DNA of 64,000 nucleotides from contig OY992537.1 in assembly GCA_963921195.1 (NCBI GenBank), positions 144,036,275-144,100,274 on the forward strand, given 5' to 3'. The position numbers and the translations under genes are program-made. Below the pieces are notes generated by a model. The model was not told the origin of the DNA and ran no database searches. It worked only from the letters and a program-made list of their open reading frames with translations. Below, piece by piece: positions 45,801-60,800 of this stretch. Every line of letters begins with the position of its first letter. Within the stretch, counting starts at the first letter, position 1. The DNA is from Pegoplata infirma. Taxonomy: Eukaryota > Arthropoda > Insecta > Diptera > Anthomyiidae.

Positions 45801-48800
45801 GAGAAACCTTCTAACTAACAAATGTCATAAAATCTGAGACTAAAGAAATGAAAAAAGTCTCACAATATCTAAATATTCGATAGGATATAATTATCAGAAC
45901 CAGATACTTTTTTGAAAAGCTGAGAAATTTTCTTTCTGGGACCTGTATTAGAAAAATTTGCAGCATGATTATTTGTTTCTATCGAAAATGTTTATGTCTA
46001 TGGACATGATTCTTTTTAAACGATAAATTGATATAAAATCTGTACAAGAAATTACTCTAAAATTAACGGGTTTTTTAGAAACCAGATTTTTTAATTTTTT
46101 TTTTTTTCAATTCTTTTAATAATTTTTTTGGGTAAATTTTCATATAATTTCAGTTCTGTGAAACAGTTGGATTTAGTTTCAGAGACATAATTAAGAAATT
46201 CCTCTGAATCAGTTTCACTGTTTTTAGAGGCAAAGCGTTGAGAACCAATTGTAAATTGTAAAGCAATGCGAAATAACAAAATTGATATTTTTTCTCACAA
46301 CTATTTTTTTTTTGTTTTAAAGGTACTAAAAAAGATTTTTATGGTGTTTATAAACATTATAAATAGTGCAATCCCATTCATAAGGTTTTTGTCTATTTTT
46401 TGACAAAAAATTTGAGTTTTTAGTTTTTGCGGGAATTCCCGGGATCCCGGGAAATTTACAAATGAATTCCGCTTTCCCGGGAAATGAAAAAGTCCGGGTA
46501 AAGAAAAACTCTAGTAAAAACATGTAAGACTTTCTTTGCAAAATTGCGAAATAATGCGCAAAAACGAAAAAAAAAATAGTTTGAAGTATAAAATTTTGTA
46601 AATTTTTATGTTAATATATAGACATAGCTATCGCTAAAATAAGTAAGTATTATAATTACATACATATGAAGTATTCCACACCAAATGTTCCACTAAAAAA
46701 AGTTATATCGTATAAATTTAAAATTTGAAAAAAAACTATTATCAATATATTTTTGGAAGTTGGGATTAAAATCGGTCATGGGGACGTTGATGGAGGTGTC
46801 TGGGGATACCTTCTTCCTCGCAATAGGTATTTACAAATTGATCAAGTATGATATCTATGCTAAAATAGTACGATTTTATAAAATTTTATATTATTTTCAT
46901 AGCCACGCCCCCAAAAGTGGGCTGGATAATATAAATGGCATATGCTACTCCACTTATTTATTTAGTACGTCAAGGAACTTCTTGTCATAAAAATTTTTGA
47001 TGTGTTGAACAAATGTAAGAAAACCTTCTAAAAATTGTGTTTCCCAAGCACTGATGCCAACTTTTTTTGACAAAAACCCGCTAAATCAGGAAAAAAAATC
47101 TCCAGAAAACACCAGATTCAAAAACAGAAAATAAATTTAGCTATTTAATAGCTAAATATCATGAAATTTGAAATGTAACGGTTTTTTTTTTTAAATATAA
47201 CGATTTTTTTAAATAATGTATGTATTAGGTAGGTTGTAAGTTGAAAGTGGCTGCTGACGTTTTACGTCAACACCATAGACTCTGTATGTATAAAGCTATG
47301 TTTATATCATACCACTGAGTATTACGACTTGTCAAAAAATCTTGTGTAATATGATTTTGTTGACAGTCCAATAAGACTTTTGATTTTATAAAAAATTTCA
47401 AAAAATGGCTGTGTGTTATTAGATTTGAATAAAAACAGCTGTTTTTAAAAATGTCTGTTTGATTTTGCTTATGATTTTTTGGCAGTATTAAGACTTCGGT
47501 AATATTTTACTTTCTTAAAATTCAAAGACTCGGTGGGATGATATAAACACACCTTTAGCTATTAAAACAGTTTAAATGTTATAAAACGAGAGTTTTATAA
47601 CAAAGTTTAAGTTTAAAAATTACAGAATCTAATACACCTGTTTTGGCCATAGCCAAATATTCGGCCGAAACCGAATATTAAAAACAAATATTTATGTTGG
47701 GAAAACAAGCAAAAAAGTTAAATTTGACTTACAAGCGAGGTCTTCCTGGCTCACCCTCCGATCTTTGCGAAATTTGGATATATTGTTCAAAACGAAAATA
47801 AATTCTACACGTATTTTTTTCAGCGGCCCAAGCTCAAAGGTATTTGAAAGATATATCTCTTAAGCGCCAGTCAGACGACAGACAAATCTTACAATTTGTC
47901 TAACGACCGAATGCAAATGGCCTTAATAATAGCATGTGATCAGAAGTGTGTTCGCAAATATTTTCAGAAAAAAATGAGCGGTTGATGGTCCCTTTAGTGC
48001 TTACAACGTGCCAACACTAACAAAGTCTCCCTAGAGTCACCCGCGGACCTTTATGGAATTGGTTTTATTTTGTAGAGCAGAAAAAATAAAGGGACTAGTA
48101 TTTTTTTTTAACCGGTCCAAATTCATGTTTCGGGTGTGTAAATGAGGAGAAAAAGAAATAGTAAATAAATCGAGATTTTGTAGTAAAAGTAAGGGGAAAA
48201 AATTAAAATTTTTTGTTAAGATTTTTTATATCAAACTCAAAATATAAAATTATATTTTGATAAAATTTCATACATGCTTTCATTTTTAATATATTTAACA
48301 CTTTTTGAATAAAAAACCATGAGTTTTGGACAAAGATACATGATTTCACTGCATCATTATTGCGCATTAATCAGCGCTGCAAAGAGTGCTTCAATCATAA
48401 CACCTCACATTTTTAATTGAAAAAAAAAAAAATGAGTACACTATTTTCACTTTAATTTCAGAAAATACAAATTATATTACAAAAAATGTCAAATCATATT
48501 TTAGAATCTCCAATTATATTTCTAAAATTTCAAATACAGTGCCAGTAAAAAGTATTCGTCGCTCAATGTTTTTTTTTTTAATCTTAAATATCAATATTCC
48601 TTTTGCATAAACTGGAATTTTTTTTTTCCACAAATATTCTTTGGCTCTCAATATAAAAAAGATGTTGTTTTAGGTGATTTGAATTTACATCTTCTTTGCT
48701 AAAAAAGCGAAAGATAAATAAAGCTCAAATATTTTTTCCAAAAAAGTATTCGTCGTTTTACTGTTTATTGAAATTCTCCACTAGTAAAACAGCGATTTGA

Positions 48801-51800
48801 TTTAAAAAACTTACAGCGTCTAAGGATTTTGGTAAGTTAAGAATTGTTTCTGAAAACCCGATCAGAATCGTGAAAATTGGAAGGATAGGGGGGAATTAAA
48901 AAAAAAAAGTACCAAAGAAAAAGGAGAAATCATCATCAATAGAGTCAAAAAAGAAAATTCTTTTAAAAATATAGCCGAAGCGGTTATTAGACTCATTACA
49001 ACTACCAACAACGTTTTTTATAGGTACGCGAGAACCGGGCGGTATGTAAATAATAAAAAATAGGATCTTCAACTTGTTGACTTATCAAAAAAAGAGCAAT
49101 AGCCGTCAAAAATTTCACAAAGGGTCCATGAAAAACTGCGTCTGTATAGCTGCGCAAGTATTTTACGACTATGGTAAACAAGCTTTGGTTGAAACTATTC
49201 GCAATATACTGCATAAAGTCACGTACTTCCCGTGGAAAACTTTTTATATCAAGAAAAAACATGCCGAAGCGTTTTAAAACTTACCTTAATCATGACTTAA
49301 AACTTACTTTAATCATGACCTTAAGCACTGGAACCGAATAATTTTTACCAATGACAGTATTTTTAACCTATTCAAGTCTGATGGAAAGGTTAAAGTGTGG
49401 CGAAAGTCGTAAACGGAAACGCGAGATAATACCCTAACATATTCTGTTAAACATTGTGAAGTTCCCAACTAGTAAGGGGGTGTGTAAAGACGAACGGGGT
49501 GTGGCAAAAAAAAATTGTTGAATGTATTATGGACTAAAAGGTCTACATTTACATCAGCAATGCTTATCTCCAAGATAGTTTAAAAACAAAGCGCTTACCA
49601 AGCAAGTATATATTTACTAAAGATAACAACCCAAAGCATGTGGCTCTTTATACGGAGTTATTCTTATTATAAAATGTTTCAAAATGGAAAAGACGCTTTC
49701 CGAAGCCCAGATATTAACCAAATCGAGGATATATGGGAGGCCCTCGACCAAGTCATGGAAAAAAACACATTTCTGATAAGAAAAACTTAAGATATGCATT
49801 AAAAGAAAAATTTAGTAAAATTATACCGGAAAAATTGCTCAATTACATCAATTCCATGCCTAGATGTTTGACGGCTGTAATAAAGAGTAGTGTTGGTCCA
49901 AAAAACGTTTCAAAGTTCAAATCGCAGAGTGATAATTGCAGTTCCTGAAAACAGACGAATACTTTTTTGTTTTTATTTTATGTAAATTTTCTTTTTAATA
50001 ATTATGTTGCCTTCATTTAATGTATTCTTTATTTTTGTTGGGATTTGAATAGAAGACGTAATAAACATTATGTATGTAAAAAAAAAAGTAAAAAAATTGC
50101 AGTTTCATTGCAAAAATATAGCATTTTTAAAAAAGAAAATCGACGAATACTTTTTACTGGCACTGTATAATTTTTTAAAATGTAATTAAAATTTTTTTAA
50201 TTATAAATGGTAATATTTGAAATATAAATGGAAGTTTCTGAAATATAATTTGAAATTTTCGAAATATAATTTGAAATTTTCGAAATATAATTGGAAATTT
50301 TTTTTAAGTAATTGGATCTCTTAGGCGATATTTCTTCCAAATGCTTGCAGGGAGACAACTGATTTTCAGAATTAGTCAATTGTATTTAAGGTTTTCCAAT
50401 TGTATTTAGAAATAGTCAATTTTATTTCAGATTTTGTAATTTGTGTTTCAGAAATAGTCAAATGTGCTACATCTTTATTCTGCATAAATCATCTCTAAAA
50501 AGATACATGAATTCACTGCATCTTTATGTCTATTTTTTCAGCGCTTTAAAGAGATGTGAATTCAGTGCAACTAGCGCTCTAAAGTGTGACATCGCCTTAA
50601 AGAAACATGCATGAATTCAGCAGGTTTGGATGCGCTCCATGACTCCAGTTTCCTTTCCAAAAGCTGCTGCCAGTTTAGCAAAATTTCTGCTGGGATATCA
50701 AATGAAAGGTGAGTTAAGAATGTGTCCAAACATGGGCAACTTTTCGACATATTGAGTAAAATAGCATTTCATTTTTGTAAATAAGTAAAAAAAAAAAATT
50801 CTTTTTTGTCATGTTGTTAGCACCACAAGATAGGTCTTTTAAATACCTTTAATCTGATAATAAATAATCCAATGTTGAATTAGATTAAATATGCGTAAAT
50901 CGTAAAAAAACTGAAAAAGGTAAATTTCCTCCGGTACAAATCGAATTTTACAAATGACGATAAAAACGCAGGAAACGATAACAACCATTATTATTTCAAC
51001 ATTTTTGCATAATGCAGAAATGCAAAAAGTTCATAAAAATATTAGTTTTAACTGTTTCCTACGTTTTTATAGTCATTTACATTATACAAATGGTATATTC
51101 TTCTTTGTTCGCATAAACTGTTTATTTGTTAATTTTTATTCAAAAATTTTTGACAGGTCGCTTTAAAGTCCACTAAATGGCATTTTAATAAAAACAAAAA
51201 ATCAAAAGTGTGGAAAATTTTAATTTTTTTATTGCTAAGTTGTGGCTGGTAAAAATCGCTAGATTTCCCGCTGCCCGCTAAATAACTTTTTTCCCCGCTA
51301 GACGCAAAATAAAAACGCTAGTTTTAGCGGAAAAAACACCAAATTGGCAACAGTGTTCCCAAGATTTTTTTTAATTCTTTAAGGGGAAGCTTTTTTCACC
51401 TGGTCCGATTTTGCCCATTTTAGAACTTAATCAGCCTATGACCAATAGATATATTCGTGCCAAGTTTAAGGGGTCTAGCATTTTTGGTTTGGACTAGAGA
51501 TGGGCACATGAGCAGATTAGAGCGTGATTCTCGTGATTCACGCGTGAGTGTGACTGAGTTAAGTTTTACTCACGTGATTGTGAGTGAGTGTGAGTAGAGA
51601 AAAAAATTGAGTGAGTGAGTGTGCGTGAGTAAGATTTTTGCGTGAGTGAGTGTGCGTGAGTCGATTTTTTGCGTGAGTTTGCGTGATTTATTTACTCTTG
51701 ATATTTCCTTTCGGACCAAAAAAAGCAACCAAAAAATTGTAAAATTTGGCTTATCTTAAGATTTCGTCCCAAAAAAAGCAAAAAAAAATGTAAAATTTCG

Positions 51801-54800
51801 CTCAACTTTAAGTTTTGCTGAAAACTTTGAAAGGTTTTTGAAATTTTCGTCATTAAATTTTTTTTTGTATAAAAAAGAGTTTCGTGAGCGTGAGTCAACG
51901 TGAGTGTGAGTGAAGCTTGCGTGAGTGCACGTGAGTGTGAGTTGTATTAAATTTACTCACGTGATTGTGAGTGAGTGTGAGTAGAAAAAATATGCTCGTG
52001 AGTGAGTGTGCGTGATTCGAAAATTCCTGTCGTGAGCGTGAGTGAGTGTGAGTCAAAAATCACTCACGCGCCCATCTCTAGTTTGGACTGCATGTGGTTT
52101 ATTAGTAAAAAAAAGTCATATTTTTAAAGTGCAGTTTCACAAAGCGGGCGCTTTTCGTGCAAGTTTCTATGACTGATTCTAGTAAAGAATTATACCACCT
52201 ACCACTGTATAAAAATATCTAAGGATAATGTAGGATAAGTATTGACTTTTTGACCTTTAAATTTATGTTTTAAAAATCGTCATAAAAAGGATGTTCTTAG
52301 AACGGCTATAACTTCTCTAATATTCAATGCAATTTGGTCACAATGAATGAAAATAATTTGTGCTAAAATTACCTTTTAATTTATGTGTATAGTTCCAACA
52401 TTTTTTATTTGTTTACCTTTCATTTTGAGTTTTCAACTTAAGACTATTTAAAATATTTTTTTGCTTTTTTGAACTTTTACTAAATTTAACACAGTGCCAA
52501 GAAACGGAAAATGGATAAATCAAAAATGTAATAATGCAGTCAAGCGTAGAAAAGTATAGGCTTTCGATATAAAATAACAATGTTAGCAAAATCGCTTTTT
52601 TAAAAAATGAATTGTTACCAAGAAGCCCCATATAGCTGCCCCTATGTGGCACGTACCGTTTTTGAGATATTTGCTGTTAAAAAGTAAAAAAAAAAACAAT
52701 ATTTTAGCCCTTTTAGGGGTCCACTGTTACGTTGCTTCCACCAAATAGGACTTGATTTCATATAAAATGGACCTCCTGATTCCAAAACTGCAATCAAAAT
52801 TTTTCAAGCATGTTCTGTTTTTGAGATATTCGCGTTTGAAAATTGAAAGTGCGCAACAGTGGAGCTTAGGTTTTTCAAACGCCAATATTTCAAAAACAGT
52901 ACGCGATAGAAAAATTTGGATACCAGATTTGGAATAAAGATGTGTTATTTTTACTAAATCCAGTACCATTGTGAGACCCAAATATTTCAATATTCAAACG
53001 CGATGAAGATCACAAAACTAAAAAATTTCACGACGTATCGATTCACCAGTTTATTCTGACCACAAGCCTAATATGGAGTTCACACTAGCGACTTTAAACA
53101 AGTTGTTTAACAAAACACCAGTAACAGAATAAAAACGTAATGGATACAGAACAAAGACTTTTTTAAACATCTCACTTTTAAACACTTCAAAACAGCAAGT
53201 GTGAACGCCGTATAAGGGCCTAATTTTGTAAATCACTCGCGTTGAACACATCACCAACGCTAACGTGAACGCGAGGCTGAAAAAATGCAATTTTGTAAAT
53301 CACTACGTTTTTGCGTTCAATCTTTACGTTATCACTTGAAATGTCAATTACATTAGAATCGGTGTTGCCAGATATTATAAAATTGAGAAAATTGCATACC
53401 CATTTTGTAGGGGATACACACCCATTTTCGTGGGGAAACACATATATATGATAAGGCAACACCTACAAAGAGAATATTTGAGAAACAAGAGAACAAAAAA
53501 AAGTAAACAAAAGAAATGTTGTATTTTAAACATAAATTAGTTGAAAACAGCCATGGGCCGTCAAGCTATTTTCGATGTTTTTCTTCTGCCGGAGAAGATT
53601 TTTTTACATATTTATTACTTTTTTATTGTATGTTTACATATTCCAACATTATTAACTTATATTTTGCTATTTAAAAGCATTTTTGTTACATCAACGCCCC
53701 AAAATTTCAAGTGATCATTTTGACATTTCAAGTGAAGAAAAAAACTCTCTTGCGTTTTACAAAATTCCATTTTCCATACAATTTGTTCTAAAAACACGTA
53801 AGTCAACGCGAAAAAACAGCTGTTCAGCCCCCGCGTTTTACAAAATAGAAAATTGTCCAACACGAGGTAAATAGCCGCGTTTTACAAAATTAGGCCCTAA
53901 TAAATCTAAATTTTTTAAAAAGCTTAAACAATCTTTAATAATGTGATGCAGGAACATCCGCTTTAGTTCGTAAATGTATTTGTTTTATTTAGGATATAAT
54001 TTAATTTCGATATAAAATATAAAATGGTAGTTAAACGTCAAATTGCTTGTATGAAATTTGAACAATTTATCAATAATCGATTTCGTCTTTTCAAATTTTT
54101 AAGCTCTAAATAAAGAGAAATGAAATGCCATTACCAAATTTTGTCACCATTTTTGCAAAACCTAAATCTATTTGAAGCTGGACGTAGAAAAAATTGCATA
54201 CTTCGTGTATCACTCCCATTCTAAGTGTTTCAGTTGAAAAAGAAGTTCATATTTTGTGGTGATTTGATTTAATTTGGTTTGATTTAATTTCTAAGAATAT
54301 ATGAAAGAGGTGCTCAAAATCATTATGTAAAGAACTGGTATAAGACGATTTTATTGTTATTTTGTAGCATTTTTGGAAATGATTTTAAAAGTACTTCCTA
54401 CGGAATATGAAGTTCGGCACCTATCGCTACTTTGTATTTTGTGAAACCACTAATTCTTTTTGAACCACTTCGTTTATTTTTTGCTGGGCAGTTTAATAAA
54501 AAAAAAAATAGGAACACTCCTTTCAAGAGTCCGACCGAATATTCGGTTTCAGTCTCGGTTTCGGCCGAATAATGGGGTTTCGGCCGCTATTCGGTATTCG
54601 GCCAAATTTTGGCCGAATATTAGCCGAAACCGAAACTTTTTTCAAATTAAAAACAATATAAAAGTCGCTGAATTTTTAAATTTCGTGTTTCATTCCAATT
54701 GTTTCAGTTCACTTGAACAAGGTTGTCCAATAAATATACAACTGTTTTTATTTTTTTTTGGTTTATAAAAATGTGATTTTTTTTTTAAGTTTATTAAAAA

Positions 54801-57800
54801 AAATATTTTTAATAAATACAACGTTTCCTATGGTTTAAAAACATTAAGTTCTATAAAAAAAATCATAATAATTTTTTTTAAAATTTAAGTTTCGGTTAGG
54901 TTCGGTTTCGGCCGAATATTGATTTTTTGGCCGAATATTCGGTTCGGTTCGGCCTTGAAAAACTAATTTCGGTCGGACTCTACTCCTTCCGTGTTTTAGA
55001 TGTAGCCCTTGACCGAAATTACTCCATGAAAATTGTATTTATATTTTTCCCACAATATGGCGCAATTTTTGCATAAATTTTTTGACAAAAAAAATATTTT
55101 TTGTATTTCTTTTTTATCAAAATGCATGAACCGATTTGCACATTTTTCATGAAAAAGAGCAAATTTCACAAAAATAATAGAAAAAAATTTTTAATAAATA
55201 TTTACAAATATGCAAGCAAATATGTCTGTAGTTTAAGCAAAATATGCAAAAACATGCATTTTTATCAAAATATGCACTAACAAATCAATGCCATTTTAAA
55301 GCAAATTCGATGATTCGCGAAGATAAATACTTTAAGTTGTGCTCAGGCTAACGACAACTAACATGTATTTACATGAACCCCCTTGCCCTGTTCATAAATG
55401 TCTCATTTTTTAGCTTCAACTGAAAAATCAGTAATTTAACGGGATTTAATAATCTGTATAGCTTCTCACGATTCTGTTTTAATTTAAATTTTTATTGGCA
55501 GAATAGTAAGAAAAGTATTGAATTTACCTGGAAAAAATAATAGGGACGAAATGCTTTAAATGAATTAAAAGTTATTTTCAATTGTGTTAAACTTTAAGTT
55601 TTTTAATAATATTATTAAAAAATGCAAAAAATAAATAAAAATAATAATTCTGTCCATTCTTGACTTATTTTAGCCTCTTTTATACTCGATAATAGTTTAG
55701 GATAAGGGGTACGGTTGCCCATTGTAGGAATTATAATCGAGAACCCAGTTTAAGCTTAAAAGCTGATTGGATATCAATGATGTAAAGGTTCGTACTAATA
55801 AATTGTTCCAAAACAAAGCATTAAACTCGTTTTTCTCAAAGAATGGGCCCAAAACCAGGGGTAGAGACTGAAAAATATTAAAGCATTTTGACCAAATTCT
55901 TGGTTGTCATTCAAAAACTACCCATTTTATGGCATCTTATGAACTAAATATGAGGTTTCTGCTCCGGTGACGAGTCGTATTATAAAAAATTAACTACTAA
56001 AATCTGTTCTAAAAGGTCAAAGTCCAAGAGAAGAACCACTGCTGAGCTTACAATAAATACTAAAAAGTTCAGTATTTGCCAGACATCACCTTTACCGTAA
56101 GAACTGGTAATATGTTCCATTGCCCGATGAAACAAAGATTATTATTTTTTTATATGATTAAAAATTGTTCATTGGGTGTCAAATAAATAATTTTCATTTA
56201 GATCCAAAATCTTCGTTTTATCGGGCAATGGAACATATTACTAGTCCTTACGGTCAAGATGTTGTCTGGCGAACATTGAACTTTGTTGTATTTATTGTAA
56301 GCTCAGCTGTGGTTCTTTTCTTGGACTTTAACCTTTTAGAACAGATTCTAGGAGTTCATTTTTTATTGTACGACTCGTCACCGGAGCAGAAAACTCATAC
56401 TTTAGTTCATAAGATGCCATAAAAGGGGTAGTTTTTGAATGACAACCAAGAATTTGGTCAAAATGCTATTATGTTTTTTTGTTTTTACCCATGGTTTTGG
56501 GCCCATTCTTTGAGCCAAACGAGTTAAATGCTTTGTTTTGGAACAATTTGTTATTACAAACCTTTACATCATAGATATCCCATCCGCGTTTAAGCTTAAA
56601 CTGGGTTTTCGATTATAATTCATACAATGGACAACCGTAACCATTATCCTACATTATTATCGAGTATAAAAGAGGCTAAAACAAGTCAAGAATGGACAGA
56701 ATTATTTTTTTATTTATTTTTTGCATTTGTTATTAATATTTTTCAAGAACTTAAAGGTTAACACAAATGAAAATAATTTTTAATTTATTTAAAGCACTTC
56801 GTCCCTATTATTTTTTCCAGGTAAATTCAATACTTTTCTTACCATTCTGCCAATAAAAATTTAAATTAAAACAGAGTCGTGAAATGGTATACAGATTATT
56901 AAATCCTATTTAATTACTGATAATTTTTTAGTTGAAGCTAAAAAAGTTAGACATTTATGAAAAAGTTTTTAACAAGTAATTAAATTTAAGCTCGTCATCC
57001 CTATTATTTTTTCCAACACTGTATACTTTATGGGGTCCTTGACCAATATTTCGAGGTGTTACAAATGGAATGACAAACTTATACGGTGGCTCGCAGCTTA
57101 TTTCATGTGAAAGATATTAGTTAGCAATCCATTCAAGACAAAGTTAACCAAAATATACCTAATTATTATCAAATAAGTATTTTTGTAAAAAGTCCTGTGT
57201 ATGTTATTAATCAAGGTTTAATTAAAGCTTAATGACATTCAGATTGTCTAAATATTAAATGTGCTACGAGGGTCGAAATGGTAATTGAAATTATTGAAAG
57301 ATCTTTTTTATAAAATTTCTTAAAAATATTTCTAGGTCGATTTAATCCAAGCTCAAACATAAAAAATTTAAAAAATAGTGCAATAACTAATATTAAATTA
57401 TTAAATAATTTTTCCAAAGACCAAACAAAAACCAAAATTTTTAACACACAGTACAGAAATCCGAATTTTTTGTCCTTCAATTCTTTTGACCACCAATTTT
57501 TTCCAAATCAAGAAAATATTTAATTGTTTAATAATTTTAGTACACCGAAATGTATTGTAATGAGATATAAAAATAATTGAACATTTCCTTTGTTTACAAA
57601 AAAATGGTGGTCAAAAGAATTGGAGGTCAAAAAATTCAGATTTCTTCGACTGCATTTTAAAAATTTTGATTTTTGTTTGGGTCCTTTGAAAAATTATTTG
57701 ATAAATGACTATATACTATTGGACTATTTTTTAAATTTTAAATGTTTGAGCTTGGGAAAAATCGACCTAAAAGTATCTTTAAGAAATTTTCTAAATAAAG

Positions 57801-60800
57801 TCTTTCAATAATTTCAATTTCCATTTCTACCCTCGTAGCACGTTTAATATTTACTCAATCTGGACGCCATTAAGCTTAAATTAAAGCTCGATAAATTACC
57901 TACACAGCACTTTTAACAAAAATACCCGTTTGATAATAATTACCCAGCCAGAAATTGCCAACCGTTCCAAAGAAAAAGTACTGGCAAAGTAATTTATTTT
58001 TTGTATAGCAAGCTCTTTTTAGTTATAACTTAGTACTTATAAGTACTTGGTTTTACCGAATTTAGTACTTTGCAAGTACTTTTTTACCAAACTTAAGACG
58101 GTTTCTTTATTTGAAATATTTTTTTTTAATAATTTTAAACATTTTAAAACACTTAATTATGTTGTAAAGTTATTGCAATAGTGTCATTATCAAATTTAGT
58201 AAGAATACACTATGATTCTACTTTGGTGGTACTGATTTCAATGTTATTGGCTACTAAGGGTGGGATAGTGTTGTGTGAGATTTTAAGCAGCAGTATTTGG
58301 AAACGCTAGAACCCCTCATTTTGTGAGGTTCGTAAAAAAAGTGTATGAGCCTAAAAATGGGGGAGGTCGGATAGGATCTAGGGGTCGCTCATCGAGGCCA
58401 AAGTTGGGCGTAAATGGAAAAAAATCCACAAAAAGCCCCACAACTCCCCTGGTTTTGCCCCTAGAGGGGTCAAATGTGAGACCGGCCCCCATTATTTTTT
58501 CCAATCAAACACTTTTGCCAAATATACCTAAGCCCTATCTCCTCTCCTTAAGGGGGCTCCCATACAAAGGTTGAATGTTAAAAAATATTTGCTCCTACCT
58601 CTCTAGCTGTCCTAGAAATGACCCTAGAGAAATCAAATGTATGACCGACCCCCATATTTTTTCATACCCAACATTTTCTTAGAACATACCTACCCTCTAT
58701 CTCCAACCCTTAGGGTGGTCCCCATACATTTTTTTTATTTTTTCTTAAATAGTTTTATTAAATCAGCTCCTACCGGTCCAACGGTGCTTCCTAGAGGGGT
58801 CATTAGCTAGACCGACCCCCATTTATTTTTAGCCCCCAACATTCCATCTGAACATACTAACTCCCTATCTCCAATTCCTAAGGGGTCTTCCTCACAAAAT
58901 GACATTTTTATAAAATTTGCTCCCACCGCTCTAACTGGCGCAGGGATGATCCTAGAGAATTTAAATGTATGACTGACCCCCAATATTTTTTCAGCCCCAA
59001 CATTTTCCCCAAACAAACCTACCCTCTATTTTTAAGCCTTAAGGGGGTCCCCACACATTTTTTTTATTTTTTTGTAAAATCAGATCATATACTGACCCCC
59101 AATATTTTTTTAGCCCCAACATTTTCCCCAAACAAACCTACCCCTTATTTCTAAGCCTTAAAATCAGCTCTTACCGCTCCCATGGTGCCTCTTAGAAACG
59201 GGAAATGCAGACTGACCCCCAATTGTTTTTGCCCCTTACTTTTTGTCCTAACATACCGAAGCGTGCATAAAATGTTTGTGTCTCAGCTGTGACGTAGTGG
59301 CTTAAGTCAATCTTTATATTATGAGTTCTGGATTTACTTGTTTCGATTCCATGTTAATTATTTTCACACCTTTGAATCCAACAACGTGTACCGGATGATC
59401 ACGATCTTTGTTGCCACTTTCGCCGCTATCCCCCGAGTCATAATCTTCCCCGATATCATCGTCTTATTTTTCTTAGCTGCCTTCGTCGGACGATTCGTCC
59501 ATCTCTTCGTCAGAAAACTATTCCTCCTTGCATTTGCCATTTTTCGTTTTATTTCACAAGAGATATTCGGATCAAATAGTGCAACAGCTTTACCACTGAG
59601 ATACCAAAGATGTCACAGAATCTCTTCTCCAATCGTTGAGACATCTTATTAATTGAAGCATAATTAGCAATCGCTTTCAAAAAATTCAAATCATTATTTG
59701 GAGGTTCTATTGCTTTAGTGATGCTAAACCAAAATTTCACGTAAATTGGTTTTGGTCAAATCTATTTAGGCAATATATGCCTTTTGCCATCCATCGAGCA
59801 TCACTGATGGGTCCGGGTGGGCTAAAATGATTATTAGGAATATTTTCACCAAGGTATAATAAAACAATTTCAAGATTTTCCTTTATTTGAGCCCAACAAA
59901 ACAACTTGATGCAGTTTGGACTAGAGCTGGTATGTTGCCTGCCACTTTCTAATCTTCTATGCCAGGACTGTATGGTTTGTCATTTATATTTTCCCATTAC
60001 TCTTTAAAACGCTCAAAAATTGGCACTCCTGCTCCAGACATTTTGCCGAATTTGATTTCAAACACTTCTTTTAATTGAAGTTCATTAATATGATGTTTGC
60101 ATGGCAGATATAGGGGGTCAGTCTGCATTTACTGTCCCTAAGAGGCGCTATGGGAGCGGTGAGAGCTGAATTTATAAATAAAAGTGTTGCTAATTTTTGT
60201 ACTTTTGTAAATTCTAAATACTCCAACGTTGGGTTCCAGTACCATTACGATTTTGGTTTTCCAAATGGAAGCACGCTTATAAAGTGGAAATACGCCGTAG
60301 GTATGTTCGGAAAAAATGTGGGGGGGGGGGCAAAAACTAATGGGGATAAGTCCCTATTCCTAAGAGGCACCATAGGAGCGATAAGATCTGATTTTATAAA
60401 AAATATAAAAAATATAAAAAAATGTCTGGGGACCTCCTTATAGCTTAAAAATAGAGGGTAGGTTTGTTTGGGGAAAATGTTGGGGCTGAAAAAATATTGG
60501 GGGTCAGTCATACATTTAACTTCTCTAGGGTCACCCATGCGCCAGTTAGAGCGGTAGGAGCAAATTTTTTAAAAATGTCATTTTGTGTGGGAGACCCCTT
60601 AGAAATTAGTGATAGGGAAGTGGTGTATTCAGAAGAAATGTTGGGGGCAAAAAATAAATGGGGGTCGGCCTTGCTAATGACGCCTCTAGGAGGCACCATT
60701 GGACCCGTAGGAGCTGATGTAATAAAACAAATTAAGAAAAAATAAAAAAAATGTATGGGGACCACCCTAAGGGTTGAAGATAGAGTGTCGGTATGTTCTA

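Noticed and set aside
56165..56422. Open frame in the fold-back element
   Set aside because: It is one arm of the 750-bp inverted repeat, with no family resemblance.
57229..57811. Two similar open frames on opposite strands
   Set aside because: They are the two arms of one fold-back element read from each side, which explains their similarity.
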